Below, piece by piece: positions 41,455 to 55,789 of a stretch of DNA of 64,000 nt; position 1 is the stretch's first letter; each line of letters opens with the position of its first letter. This stretch comes from Scylla paramamosain (Eukaryota > Arthropoda > Malacostraca > Decapoda > Portunidae): NCBI RefSeq assembly GCF_035594125.1, contig NC_087157.1, positions 2,592,501 through 2,656,500 on the forward strand, written 5' to 3'. The notes beneath the pieces were generated by a model. That model saw only the letters and a list, made by a program, of their open reading frames with translations, had not been told where the DNA came from and did not search any database. The translations under genes were made by a program, and so were the position numbers.

Positions 41455-42050
41455 ACATCCATCTCGCTTTCCTTCCTTCCTCCTCCACGCTTCACTCTCC
41501 TTTTGTCCTTTTGTCTCATTTCCTTCGTCTTTCTTACCCGATCGTTTTGTGGTTCTTTCTCACCATTTTTATTTTTAGCATTCCATTGTATTCTCTTCCC
41601 TCTCTCCTTGTCTCTTTCCTTACTTGTTAACCATTTCTATACTTCTTTTCCGTGCCTCTCTTTCTTCATCCACGTCTTGTTTTTCTGCTTCCCTGTCTCT
41701 TCTATGTGCTTCCCTATCTTCTTTCTTTTACTTTCCCTCCTCCCTTCCTACATCCTTGCCAGTTTTCCTTCCTTTCCACTCCCCTGTTTCTTTCCCTCCC
41801 TCTGTACTTCACCGTCTCTTTGTTTACTTCACTTCCTTCCTCTCGTCCTCTCTGCCTCCCTTTCTCTCAACGTTTTTGCTTCCTTTCCTTCCTCCTTGTT
41901 TTCCTGGATTTTTTTTTATTTTCCTACTTTACTGTTTTTCTTACTTTCTTGCGTCCTTCTTTTACGTTTCTATTTCCCTCTTCCTCGTCTCTTTCCCTCT
42001 TTCCCTACTTTCCTGCCTCCCTTCTCTGCTCCATCTCCAATCTCCCTCAG
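41455..42050 (+). repeat. 600-bp degenerate polypyrimidine tract
   Basis: TTCC/CTTT/CTCC words with few purines, running without a break into the splice-like CTCCCTCAG at 42050. Long open frames across it are compositional. Confidence 0.8.
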
Positions 42051-42190
42051 GATCCAGACAGCTCCCTTGCTGGAGGACTTAATGGAAAGCGCTTTAATGT
42101 TTTTGCGAACTACACAGACTTCACGATGTATGATGAAGCTTCGGTCCCTCGTGACAGTGTCGGGTCTCTGGACGAGTGTCACCTAAAGTG
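42051..42190 (+). CDS. Exon candidate, PAN/apple-like fragment
   Basis: After CCAATCTCCCTCAG the frame is in phase 0: DPDSSLAGGLNGKRFNVF, then NYTDFTMYDEASVPRDSVGS followed by LDECHLK. The pattern of an aromatic strand, a charged loop, then V-x-S-L-x-x-C-x-x-x resembles the first half of a PAN/apple domain as found in arthropod zona-pellucida-type proteins; that assignment is by eye. The 3' boundary is uncertain: AAA|GTGGAA near 42190 is a weak donor, and the frame otherwise stays open to 42246. A consensus-like acceptor at 42733 (CTATTTTCAG) could start a later short exon ending at TAA 42758. Confidence 0.38.
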
Positions 42191-42249
42191 GAACAACAAG
42201 GATTCATGGAGGGGATGGAATTTTGAGTTGTGTTTTCTATATTCTTAAG

Positions 42250-43200
42250 TTTGCTATAACAAGTGAATGAATTAAAGGTTCTAGGCATGCATGTATATCT
42301 CAATTTTAAGTTTCATAGTAACAGTCTTATGTAGCTAGTATATGATATTCTACAAAGACGTGTTTATAAGACTGAAGGTTTGCTACGCGAGTTTGTTTGA
42401 ATGTTGAAATGAAACCGAAAACTGGGAAAATGTGATCAAGTGACGATTTGCAGTGGAAGGAAAATAATAAAGGCTGGATGATGGATTCTGGGCGAGGTGG
42501 ATGTTGGATACGTGGGATGATCATTGTTGCATTTCCCATCAGCGCGTTTACGAAACTATGATGAAAGGAAGGTTCACACAGCACCGAGTAAGGATCAGTG
42601 AAGAGGAGGTGTTATGCAGTGATGGACCGGCGTTTATTAACATTTTTTTTATCGTCCTAATACACTCCGAGACAATGACTGGACGTGCACTGTTCAGGTT
42701 TATCGTTGATGTATATTCTTGTTCTATTTTCAGGATTTATCTGTAACAAACTGCTATTAACCTATTATTATTCAAAGGTTATTTTTCCCGTTACGTAATG
42801 CGTTCTGGAATTTATGATAACTTGGATGAATAATTAAGATTGCCCTGAAAAGGTGATGTGTCTCGTCCCGGTGGCTCAGAGAAGGCAGAGCAGGGCAGGG
42901 CAGGAAGCGACGACCCTCGGCAGCAGAGGCAGGACATCAGCACACCGCTGCGCGTTCCACACTTCATTAGCGGAGTAATTGAAGGCAAAAATATCCAGGA
43001 CGTGACAACATGTGTCTGAAAGTTTTATTTTCTACTAGTTCTCGAAATTTTTTCCTTTGTATACGAGTATATGACACGAATTTGCTGCCTTTCGTTCAGG
43101 TTCTGACTGGCAGTGCGAGTTTTTGTCCGTTTTCCCGTCACCACAACTGCTCTTCTGATTTCTTAATCACACACCATTACTGTTTTCATTATCATTACTT
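42250..43200. other. Complex sequence, no gene seen
   Basis: A GGCAG-rich patch near 42880-42915; nothing else assignable. Confidence 0.4.
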
Positions 43201-43204
43201 TTAT

Positions 43205-43239
43205 CATTATTATTATCATTTTCTTGTTTTTCATCTTCC

Positions 43240-43288
<49 letters not shown>

Positions 43289-43295
43289 ATTATTA

Positions 43296-43326
<31 letters not shown>

Positions 43327-43343
43327 CATTATTACTAGTAGTA

Positions 43344-43405
<62 letters not shown>

Positions 43406-43458
43406 CAACAGTCATAGAACCAGTAGTAGTAGTAGTAGCAGCAGTAGTAGTAGTTGTA

Positions 43459-43503
<45 letters not shown>

Positions 43504-43620
43504 ATAGTAGTAGTAGTGAAAGTGGTAATGGAAATAGTTGTGGTAGTCGTGGTGGTAGAAAAAATATCACGAGCAGCAGCAGTAGTAGTAGTAGTAATGA
43601 TATTAAATATTTACTTCACC
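43205..43620. repeat. Trinucleotide mosaic ATT then AGT
   Basis: TTA units 43238-43405 with a few substitutions and an internal ACTAGTAGTAAT inversion point near 43335, then AGT/AGC to about 43600. Confidence 0.94.
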
Positions 43621-44094
43621 ACGTAAATACTCATTAGGTATGTATTTTCTTTTAAGAACTACATTTTGTGCAGTGGTGTTCCCCGGCAAAGCCATTAACA
43701 TTTCCATATTCTCTTTGTCGGAACGAATGTTTGAAGTAGTTTAGAGAGTGTAACTAGATGAAATGTGTGTTTGTGTGTGTGTCTGTGGGGGGAGGAGGGG
43801 GTGGATGGGTGGGTGGATGGATGTGTTGGCATATATCTTCATTATCAAACAGAAGAGTCATATGATATTTTGCTCATACCGCGAAGATCGACAAATGTGC
43901 GTAACTCGTTTTGCTGTCTATGCGAGATTAAGTACATTACTTGAAATGGCTAAACCTTGATGATTACTGTCTCAGTCATTGGATCTAGAGGGGAAGGAGG
44001 AATATGATGGAAGAACTTCGAGAAGAAAATCTGAAAATAAGTCCGGTGAGGAATATGAAGGGCAGCACAGTGCTGATTTCATTAATTTCACAGC

Positions 44095-44203
<109 letters not shown>

Positions 44204-44636
44204 GATATACTGGAATACTGCGCGTCCAAATCCAAACTGAAAAGATGACTCAAGGTAAAACATTTTCATCAGAGAGAGAGAGAAAAAAAATAACGATATC
44301 TCATTCAGCAAAACCATCAGGTGTTCCTCGCAGGTAAGACAACACGATCCTGTCACGAACTACTGACAAGTAAATTCACGAGGCTTCAAAGCTTTCGAAA
44401 ATGCAGAATTAACGTGAAGCGAAATAGGAATGGGGAAGTAAGTTATAATAGACGTGGGATCGTGCTAAAGCTGTACTAATGAACCCGGCAGGTATTTAGG
44501 GAGTAAAAACAGGTGGTGGAGGTCATGGGGGGTAGGGAGGGGAGCCTTCATGGTCAGGTGAGCAAAGTGGCATCGCATGCACGGGGAGGAAACCAAAACA
44601 GAATAATTGTGAACTGGACTGGGGCAGGACTACAAA

Positions 44637-45843
<1,207 letters not shown>

Positions 45844-45923
<80 letters not shown>

Positions 45924-45982
45924 AACCTTCCCCTGTCGAGTCGAGTGGCAAGCGAGGAGTTTCCACTAAGCTTTTTAGGGGC

Positions 45983-46042
<60 letters not shown>
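45844..46042. repeat. (CT)n and (GT)n
   Basis: CT 45844-45922 (79 bp) and GT 45984-46042 (59 bp). Confidence 0.97.
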
Positions 46043-46043
<1 letters not shown>

Positions 46044-46567
46044 TTGGACTGGTGTGTGGGGGTATTGCCTGAGCGTGTCTCTCTGATATAGTATTTCCTT
46101 CTAGTGTCATCGAGCTCTCTTTCTCTTCCTAGCGTGAGAGATTGCTATGATGCGTGGCAAAGGTATGTATGGGAGGAGACAGAACCCGCCAGTGAAGGAT
46201 GGGCGCGGGATTGAGATGGGAAGGGAAGGTGGCGGTGTCTAGGCTAGGTGTGGGACTCTGCCGCCTCACCACTTTGTACTATTGCTCTGTCAAAATGTTG
46301 TGATTTCCGCTGTTGGTGAATGTGAGAGCAAATCAGTCTTGCGCGAGGTGGAGTACTGGTCGTGTTTGTGTTAGCTGGTGTTTTGTTGGTTGTTGCGCTG
46401 GTCACATGTTGGCTTGTTTGATTAATGGTGGTGATACGTAGTTTTGCAGCCGCTATTTGTGAGGTAAATGGTATAAGTGGAAACGTCATAATGCGATGTT
46501 TAAATAATCTACGACGTTACAGCAGCAATATCTTGTACTTAGAGTTGTTATAGTGTGCAAATGCTCT
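46043..46567. other. Complex sequence, no gene seen
   Basis: G+T-biased plus strand, no supported exon. Confidence 0.45.
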
Positions 46568-46890
46568 AGTGGTGGTGGTGGTGGTGGTGCTGATGGTGGT
46601 GGTGGTGGTGGTGGTAAAGGAGGTGGTGGCGTGAAGCACTTCTTGCTTATTTTTTTTACGTCTATACGTAGTCATGACGAAAATAGATAATACCGTCTTC
46701 TTGAGAGACTGGAGTGTACTGTCGTAGGACTCTTGGTAAAACATAGTAGCGGATATAATTATTTAACTTTTCTTCTTGAGATGCTGGATACAGATATGAA
46801 AGTTTCAAGAATACTTATATAGCATCTTGACCAGTGACTGACGATACCACCACCACCACCACCACCACCAACACCACCACCACCACCACC
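46568..46890. repeat. (GGT)n and inverted (CAC)n
   Basis: GGT units 46568-46615 and CAC units 46848-46890 are mutually complementary, 233 bp apart. Confidence 0.92.
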
Positions 46891-47059
46891 GTTGCCTCCT
46901 AACTTGGTCTGGCTGACGTCGTAGGGTGAAAATAGAATGCAAATCTAATTGAGGTTTTATTAATGCATTGTAAAACTTATATAGCTCTCGGTAGTGAGAT
47001 TCCCTTTGACGAAAACAAAGCAGTGGGAGAGGAAGAGGGAGAGCTGATAAGAGTATACG

Positions 47060-47260
47060 ATGGTGTGGAGAAAGAGGAGGAGGAGGAGAAGGAGGAGGAG
47101 GAGGAGGAGAAGGAAAGGGACAGGAGGAGATAAGATGAAGTGAGATGAATGAATATGAAAGGATGAGAGACACGCAGAGGAAGAGAAGAAGGGGAGGGGG
47201 AGGTGAAGGAGGAGGTAGGTTGTGTTATTGGTGAGAGAAAACGATGGAGAGGAGGAGGAA
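47060..47260. repeat. (GGA)n degenerate purine tract
   Basis: AGG/GAA words, almost pure purine. Confidence 0.85.
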
Positions 47261-47419
47261 GAGGAGACGATGGTGATGTAGGCGAGATAGTTTGTGGACA
47301 AGGAAGAAGGGGACATGGGAAGAAAATATTGGCGCAAGGCAGAAAGAAAAGGAAAATACTTGAAATAGGACTCATAGGAAACTTGGATATTTTACGTAGA
47401 GGAATTCTAGGTAAACAAA

Positions 47420-48058
47420 ATTGATCGCTTATACGTATATTGGTGCTTTTTTTTTATCATAATTCTGCTTATGCTTCTGTTCTCGTTTGTTTCTTGTTCC
47501 GATTCAGTTATCATCATCGACATTCGCTTTGCTAATGGAAGCACAAAATGAGAAATCTAAACATTTTCGTAATGCAAACATAACTTCTTCCCCGTTCCAG
47601 CAAAATTTACCTAATATTTAATTTCTTTCTTGTTATTTCTCATTCTTTATAGTTACATTCTTTCCTAACTTATTTTCCTCTTACAAAACATTACACTATG
47701 CTAAGAAGATCAAACTCTTGCCTTTATGTTGACAGTATTTTATATTATGACAGACGCAAATAATGAAGCTAATTATGACAAAAAACTGTTTTAATAATCA
47801 ATGCTAATAAGCAATGCACGTGTAGACACGCCACCCACCCGCTGCTTCGATGTATTTATAAGCTATGTCACTATCACTCTAATTAGAGCACGCGTCAACA
47901 TTCATGTTATTATAAATTCCCACAATACGGGGCGCCCCTAAAGTCTAGACACATAGGAATTCTCATTAACTATTTTTTTACTCTCACAGATAGAAAAGGA
48001 ATGAAAATTTCACTCCTTACATTTCCATTCCTTATTTCATTCATTCATTAACTACTGG
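47420..48058. other. A+T-rich complex sequence
   Basis: Contains the transposon-end-like motif at 47927-47960; otherwise nothing. Confidence 0.45.
47927..47960. mobile_element. Possible Tc1/mariner-type terminal motif
   Basis: GGGGCGCCCCTAAAGTCTAG followed by ACACAT resembles the GGGTG.CCCAAAAGTCTGGACACA ends of some IS630/Tc1/mariner elements. No partner end or transposase is visible. Confidence 0.25.
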
Positions 48059-48059
48059 G

Positions 48060-48570
48060 AGTGTGATAATGAGATGACTGATGGTGCTGGGAGTGGTGAA
48101 CGGTGTAAGGATGGTGAAAGTGATGCTGAGAGGTGATGAAGGGTGATAATGATGGACGAGTGGTGCTGGAGTGGTGACGCGAGGTATGAAGTGAGGTGAT
48201 GGTGATGGTGATAAAGGTGACAGTAGGGAAACGCGAATGGGAAATAGCTATTATGTTTTCCCTTAGTAGTCTATACTCTCGTCTTTATTTCCTTCTATCA
48301 CTGTGTCCAGACTTGAGGGAAATCTCCTATGTCATGTATTTTCCTCTTCTTTTTGTCCCTCACCAATATTTTCTTCCCACATCCCCTTTTCTTGTAATCA
48401 AGCAGTGGTGAAATGCGCTATGAATATATTACACCGAGTCATCACCATATCTATTATCCTCTTCACCGTCACCATCAAACTGACACCCCTGTTACCGTCA
48501 AACATAATCATTGTCACCATCAAGGTAACCTTCACCATCAAGCTTAACCCGGTCACTGCTACTTGGCTCA
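48060..48570. repeat. Degenerate GGTGATG words and complementary CACCATCA words
   Basis: 48062-48225 is built of GGTGATG/GGTGCTG words; 48440-48565 of CACCATCAA/CACCGTCA words, i.e. reverse complements, separated by about 215 bp of T-rich sequence. Confidence 0.6.
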
Positions 48571-48670
48571 TGTTCCCTTCACTATTAGCAGCTCTGAGAT
48601 ATCTTTTCTTCCTCTACAGCCATATCCAAACATTATAGCGGCTAGAAACTGCAAAATATATTATCTTTAT

Positions 48671-48750
48671 TAATTTCTTTCATATAGATGCGTATAAAGA
48701 TTCCATGCATTGCTTCTAGCGATGTGAAGTGTTGCATATCCCGATGAATA
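48671..48750 (+). repeat. Dispersed repeat family B, copy 1
   Basis: Collinear with 63311-63390: TTTCTTTC, TAGATG, TATAAAG.TTCCAT.CATTGCTT, TAG, TGTGAA.TGTT.CATAT. About 60 of 80 positions agree by eye. Confidence 0.75.
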
Positions 48751-49361
48751 GCTAAATTCTCATTTTCGTCAAGCTTAATCCAACATCCCAATCAAAACTG
48801 AGCCCCGTCACCAACAAACTGTCCTGTGTAATCATCAGAACAAATTCCCCATCAAGCAGCGGCACCACCACCAACAACAACAATGGCAATGACAATAATG
48901 TGATGCGTGGCATTATACAGTACAATCTACATTTCAAAGTTGCTCGTGGTACAAGACTAGGGAATGATAATAACAGTAATAGTGTAGGATTATCATCGGA
49001 GAGACAGGCTTCCATTGCAATCTCTCCAGAATCCTCCTCCTCCTCTTGTTTCCCCTTCTCGCCTTCCTTGTAGTGGCTGAGTGGTGGTGTCCTCACATCA
49101 CGTCATTACCATTCACGTGGAGCGCCTTGTTACTACCACTGTGTGATTTATGTTCGATGCCGCTGCGATGCATCTGCCGTTACGATACGTGTGTACTTCC
49201 GTTCCAGTTACGTCTTTTTTCTTTTTTTTAACGATTAAGTAGTCTTTTTGGGGGGGCGAGCAGTTAACTACGACTAAGCCAATGTTATTTTTTCTTATCG
49301 GTCCTTTTCTGGATTTTATTTCCTTTGGCATTTATTTACCTATTTATTACTTATTTATCTG

Positions 49362-49412
49362 TATTTATTATTATTATTATTACTATTATTATTATTATTA
49401 TTATTATTATCA
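49362..49412. repeat. (ATT)n microsatellite
   Basis: One ACT interruption, then CATCAC words. Confidence 0.95.
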
Positions 49413-49524
49413 TCATCACCACCATCATCTGTTTAGTTTTATTTATCGATTTTTCTTATTATTAATCAACCCCTCCCTGATGCAGCAGCTAACCCTTCTA
49501 CCAAGCCATCCGCTGCTCGCAATC

Positions 49525-49694
49525 GCACAGAGGCAGCTCCCCCCAGCCATTCATTATTCCTTTGGGTTGGTCGATACATGAGCAGTCGTGAAAACCTCGG
49601 GAAGGTGGAATGTGGAGACCCGAACGTGGCAGTGTCTGTGCCCCGCGGTGAGGGATCATCCGCCACAGACTCGAAGGCCAATCAGACAGTGAGC
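49525..49694 (+). repeat. Dispersed repeat family A, copy 2
   Basis: Homologous to 20281-20445 (shared GTTGGTCGATA at 49566-49576). A 156-codon frame (about 49437-49907) with a good acceptor (49485) and donor-like CGCG|GTGAGG (49646) overlaps it, which would have looked like an exon if the second copy were not present. Confidence 0.75.
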
Positions 49695-49756
49695 GCCAAG
49701 GCCACGTGTAGCTGTAGCAATAGGCCACCAGCTACACCTTTAGTAATCACGAGTAT

Positions 49757-49845
49757 GGTGGCTGTTGTGGTGGTGGTGGTTGTTTTTGGTGGTGGTGGTG
49801 GTAGTGATGGTGGTAATGTTGTTGTTGGTAATGGTAGATGGTATT
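49757..49845. repeat. (GGT)n degenerate tract
   Basis: GGT/GTT/GAT words. Confidence 0.88.
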
Positions 49846-49929
49846 TCTCTTTTTTTTTTTTTTTCATTTTTGTTCTTTTATTTAGCATCACTATTATTTT
49901 GTTATGAAGTTGTTGTCACTGTCTGTTGT

Positions 49930-51317
<1,388 letters not shown>

Positions 51318-51437
51318 CAGGGACAAATTGACTCAGGAAGCATCCTTACGTTATTTCGTATGTGTAGACGCGTGACACGTCATACAGTTAGTGGAAGAAA
51401 CAGGACCCCGCACCATATCTCAGCAGACAGACTATAG
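51318..51437 (+). CDS. Possible terminal exon, 39 codons
   Basis: CTGTATCTTATTTCCAG is a near-consensus acceptor. The following frame reads QGQIDSGSILTLFRMCRRVT, then RHTVSGRNRTPHHISADRL and TAG at 51435. GTATGT at about 51358 is an alternative donor. No family recognised and no partner exon visible. A minus-strand frame of 88 codons (51490-51756) lies just beyond and is equally unassigned. Confidence 0.25.
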   Translation, partial: QGQIDSGSILTLFRMCRRVTRHTVSGRNRTPHHISADRL

Positions 51438-51939
51438 GGAAAGAATCACTGAAACTTCCAACATCAAACAGCGATCCAAATCTGCGGCGTCACCTTCCTC
51501 CTCTCACACGGAACCACACGTCACGGAGACAGAGCGATCCTATCTGGCGAGCATTCACTTCCATTGATTTATTACAACATCTGCCAGAGCCTCGCAGCTC
51601 ACAAGTGGCGGGTGAGCTGTCTTGCTGTCTCACGGGGCATACAAGGGAACTCCTCTCACTTTGTGGCCTACCATTGACTACTTCCGCCTCTGCCGCGACT
51701 GATTTGACGGGATGCGGACAGCTGAAGATCAAGAAGGACGAATGAGAAAGGAGCACAGGAGATGAAAATATTGATAGAAGAGAACAAGGCGGAGGAAAAG
51801 ATGTATTTATAGGAGACGGAGAGATGCGGACACAGAGGTTGCTGGGAAGGCAGGTAAGAAAAGTAGGAGGATTACGCAGGATTTCATTTGATAATTACAC
51901 AGCAGGAAACTTTTTCATCCTTGCATACCTGAAGGAAGA

Positions 51940-52395
51940 GGAGAAGAAAGAGGAGGAGGGGGAGAAGGAGGACGAGGGGAACGAGAAGAGGAAACACAAT
52001 GAAAGGAAAAAAGAAAAGGAGGAGGAATAGAAGAGAAAGAGGAGAAGCATCGTCATCATCATCATCATCAGCAGCAGCAACAGGAGCAGCGGCAACAACA
52101 ATAGCATTATCATCAACAATAACAGCAGTAACTTGCAACAGCAACAACAACAACAAGACAGAGAATACAAACGGAGAGAAGCCAAAGGAGAAGGAAAGGA
52201 GAAAGGAGCATGCATGAGTCAAAAGGAGATAAATGAAAGCCTCACCAACAACAAAGATGAGAAACGAAGCGGGAGGAAGAATAAAACACGGAGCACCACA
52301 TGCAGATAAGAGCAAAGAAAAAGGAGGAGCGGAAGGAAGAAAAGGGAAATGAAAGAGGAGGAAGACAAGGAGGAGGAAGAGGAGGAGGAGGAGGA
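51940..52395. repeat. GGA/GAA purine tracts with ATC and CAG/CAA words
   Basis: Purine tract 51940-52040, CATCAT 52050-52070, CAGCAGCAACAA words 52070-52160, purine tract 52320-52395. Confidence 0.85.
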
Positions 52396-52658
52396 GGGTA
52401 AGTGGCTATTTTAGCACCACGTACTCATACAAAGCCGCTGTTCAGTCAAATTCACTATAAAACAAACACTAAGAGAGGATCGCTTTCGTCGTCCACATCT
52501 TGGCAGTGAAAGACGAAGCGAATGGAGGCAGAGAACACACACATGCTTCCAGTGTGTGTTTGTGTTCACTCCTCTGGCTTCACGTGTTGAGGAGGTAACT
52601 GATGGCAGGAATGCAGAGACTGGCCCAAACATACGCGCACACACACACCCACCCGTTA

Positions 52659-52661
<3 letters not shown>

Positions 52662-52698
<37 letters not shown>
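52662..52698. repeat. (CA)n microsatellite, 37 bp
   Basis: Perfect run. Confidence 0.97.
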
Positions 52699-52700
<2 letters not shown>

Positions 52701-52823
52701 TCAAGGTACCCATTGTTCGTACTAAGCAACTTTCAAATATTCAAGATAAAGAAAAATAACGGTGTACCTCAGCGATGAGAGAATGATGGTTTGAGGAAAG
52801 TAAAAGCTTGCTAAATACGGAAG

Positions 52824-52826
<3 letters not shown>

Positions 52827-52909
<83 letters not shown>
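52827..52909. repeat. (GA)n microsatellite, 83 bp
   Basis: Perfect run; inverted CT partner at 53077, 167 bp away. Confidence 0.98.
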
Positions 52910-52912
<3 letters not shown>

Positions 52913-53073
52913 TCAAAAAAGAATCAAATAAAGTAAAGGAAAAAATGTAGTATAGTCATTTGAAAAGATTGATATTCTTAATTCTTTCCTTCATAGTATA
53001 TTCAGTTTGAAGCTTTTAATAGTCCATGAAAATCTGTAAAAAAAGACAAATATCCTTATTCCTTTTCATTACA

Positions 53074-53592
<519 letters not shown>

Positions 53593-53671
<79 letters not shown>

Positions 53672-53778
53672 GATGTGATATGGTAAGGTAGAAGATTGAA
53701 AAAAAAGAATAAAGAAAAGCGAAAGAGAGGAAAGAGGAGAGATGAAAAGGAAAGAACCTGAAATATAGAAAGGATGAT

Positions 53779-53842
<64 letters not shown>
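53593..53842. repeat. Two (GA)n arrays
   Basis: GA 53593-53667 (75 bp) and 53782-53842 (61 bp), with purine-rich sequence between. Confidence 0.97.
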
Positions 53843-53845
<3 letters not shown>

Positions 53846-54024
53846 TAAAGGAAACTGACCATGGAAGAATGAAGAGAGGAGGATTCTGTGGAGAAAAAGG
53901 AACTAGTGATAGAAGAAAAATTGGAGGAGGAGGAGAAGAAGGAGGAGGAGGAGGAGGAAATGTGAAGGGCATGAGAGCAAAGAGGAGACGGAGAGGGAAA
54001 GAAGATATAAAGAAGGAAGGAGAT

Positions 54025-54037
54025 GAGGAGATAAGCC

Positions 54038-54133
<96 letters not shown>

Positions 54134-54139
54134 GATAAG

Positions 54140-54217
<78 letters not shown>
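54025..54217. repeat. Duplicated GAGATAAGCCAGA + (GA)n unit
   Basis: GAGATAAGCCAGA (54028-54040) leads GA 54042-54130; the same motif (54132-54144) leads GA 54142-54217. A unit of about 104 bp and one of about 87 bp in tandem. Confidence 0.93.
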
Positions 54218-54219
<2 letters not shown>

Positions 54220-54272
54220 CAAGTGATGAAACTCAATACACGACTCTCACATCCTGAACCTCTCCATCTGGC

Positions 54273-54290
54273 TTAGGTTAGGTTAGGTTA
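54273..54290 (+). repeat. Short TTAGG telomere-like run
   Basis: 3.6 perfect TTAGG units, the arthropod telomere repeat. Followed by degenerate GATAGGAT words to about 54485. Confidence 0.9.
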
Positions 54291-54490
54291 GCATGGGAAG
54301 TGACAGAATAAGGTACGGTGGAATAGGACAAAATATGGTAGAAAAGAGATGAAATAAGATAATATAAAAGAAGATAGGATAGGATTGGTTGCTAGATAGG
54401 ATGGAATAGGAGGGGATGACATAGAAAAAAAAAAAACAGAAAAGAGATTGGATAAGGTAAGAGAAAAGAAGATAAGATAGGATGTTGTAT

Positions 54491-54900
54491 TTATATTACG
54501 TAATGTTACTTTATATTTTAAGGCTGAGCTAAGTTCTGATATGCGCAGATCAATTTAGGTTACTAGCATATGCCTTGAGTTTTGGCGCATCAGGTGAAAT
54601 TATAATTAGGGGATTACATTTCTCACAACTTATTGCTCTTGACCTGCTGAACAAAAAAGAATAAATAAATAAGTAAAATAAATAAATAAATAAAAAAATA
54701 AAGGAATAAATTGATAATACTGAGTGAGAAAGTGAATCGAGGAAAAGAGGTCAACTTGAATTGGTTTGTTTGTACCGTGTAATTGAAACCATAATGTATT
54801 CTCCCCTTGAGGCACATTTTTCCCTCTTATTTTATCTTGCCGCAAAGTTACTTTAGGCAGAAGGAAGTCTTGTCAAGGGGAGATAGTGATTGCCTATGGG
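54491..54900. other. A+T-rich sequence with (AAAT)n
   Basis: AAAT words 54657-54700; no supported gene. Confidence 0.5.
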
Positions 54901-55110
54901 GAGAGGAGGAGGAGGAGTGCAAGAAGGAAGAGAAGGAGGAGGATGAGGAGGAGGAGGAGGAGGAGGAAAAGGATAGTTCGTTTAAGCCCCTCATCCCACC
55001 CAGTGTTCGTCAGGGGAGGATAAGGGTGTGTAGGGGGGAGGATGGATAGATACACATGCAGATGACGCACTGAGGGAGGGAGGAGGAGGAGGAGGAGGAA
55101 AAAGAAAGAA
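54901..55110. repeat. (GGA)n clusters
   Basis: AGG runs 54901-54970 and 55076-55105. Confidence 0.88.
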
Positions 55111-55233
55111 GAAGGCAGCGCTTGAAGTTTGAAAAATGGATAAAACGAAACAGATGACAAACCTTGAGGCACGCCAGGAAAAAATAAACAGGGATTGTGG
55201 GAAAGAGGTTTAGGGAGGATGGCTGAAGACACA

Positions 55234-55234
<1 letters not shown>

Positions 55235-55275
<41 letters not shown>
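55235..55275. repeat. (CA)n microsatellite, 41 bp
   Basis: Perfect run. Confidence 0.97.
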
Positions 55276-55278
<3 letters not shown>

Positions 55279-55488
55279 GGGCGGCAGACCAAGAAATGCC
55301 CGAGACAAAGGAAGCAAGTGACGAATGGAGGAAAAGTTAGTAGAGAGTGCAGTTTAGGATTAGTTAGCTTTGGTTGTGAAAAAGACAAACATCAAAGGCA
55401 GGAGAAAGGGAGAAAGATGCAAAGGCTGGGCAGGAGGGAAAAGGAAGGAAAGAAAGTTATGGAGCATTGCATAGTATATACACACATG

Positions 55489-55510
55489 ACATACATACAT
55501 ACATACATAC
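55489..55510. repeat. (ATAC)n, about 5 units
   Basis: Perfect tetranucleotide run. Confidence 0.95.
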
Positions 55511-55789
55511 AAATATTGGATGGCGAGGCTGTAACCGCTACTGCCGCCTCCAGCAGGAAGAGGCGAATAAAGTGATATTGACTTTTCTTTTCTTTCCATA
55601 TTTTACACCCCAGGACTACGTAACTTCGCCATGTCCTCCTACTCCTTCTCCTCCTCCACCTTCTCTTCTTCCACCTCCTCCTCCTCCTCCTACTTCTTCT
55701 CCAAGGCGTATATCACACCTCGTCTCAAAATTGACTTTAATACAAATATTTGATTCACCTATCTTCGTTGCGAACACTTATTGAAACAG

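Noticed and set aside
41652..42050. Long hydrophobic frames over the pyrimidine tract
   Set aside because: Phe/Leu/Ser/Pro content is compositional; only the part after the acceptor at 42050 has normal residue variety.
42880..42915. tRNA-like GGTGGCTCAGAGAAGG
   Set aside because: A-box resemblance only; no B box within the expected distance and the rest is GGCAG repeats.
49486..49646. Apparent 54-codon exon with good splice sites
   Set aside because: Overlaps dispersed repeat family A, whose second copy at 20.3 kb lacks the same frame; kept only as a repeat and a finding.
54042..54217. CRISPR-like repeat and spacer array
   Set aside because: Only two leader copies, the rest is GA microsatellite; eukaryotic context.
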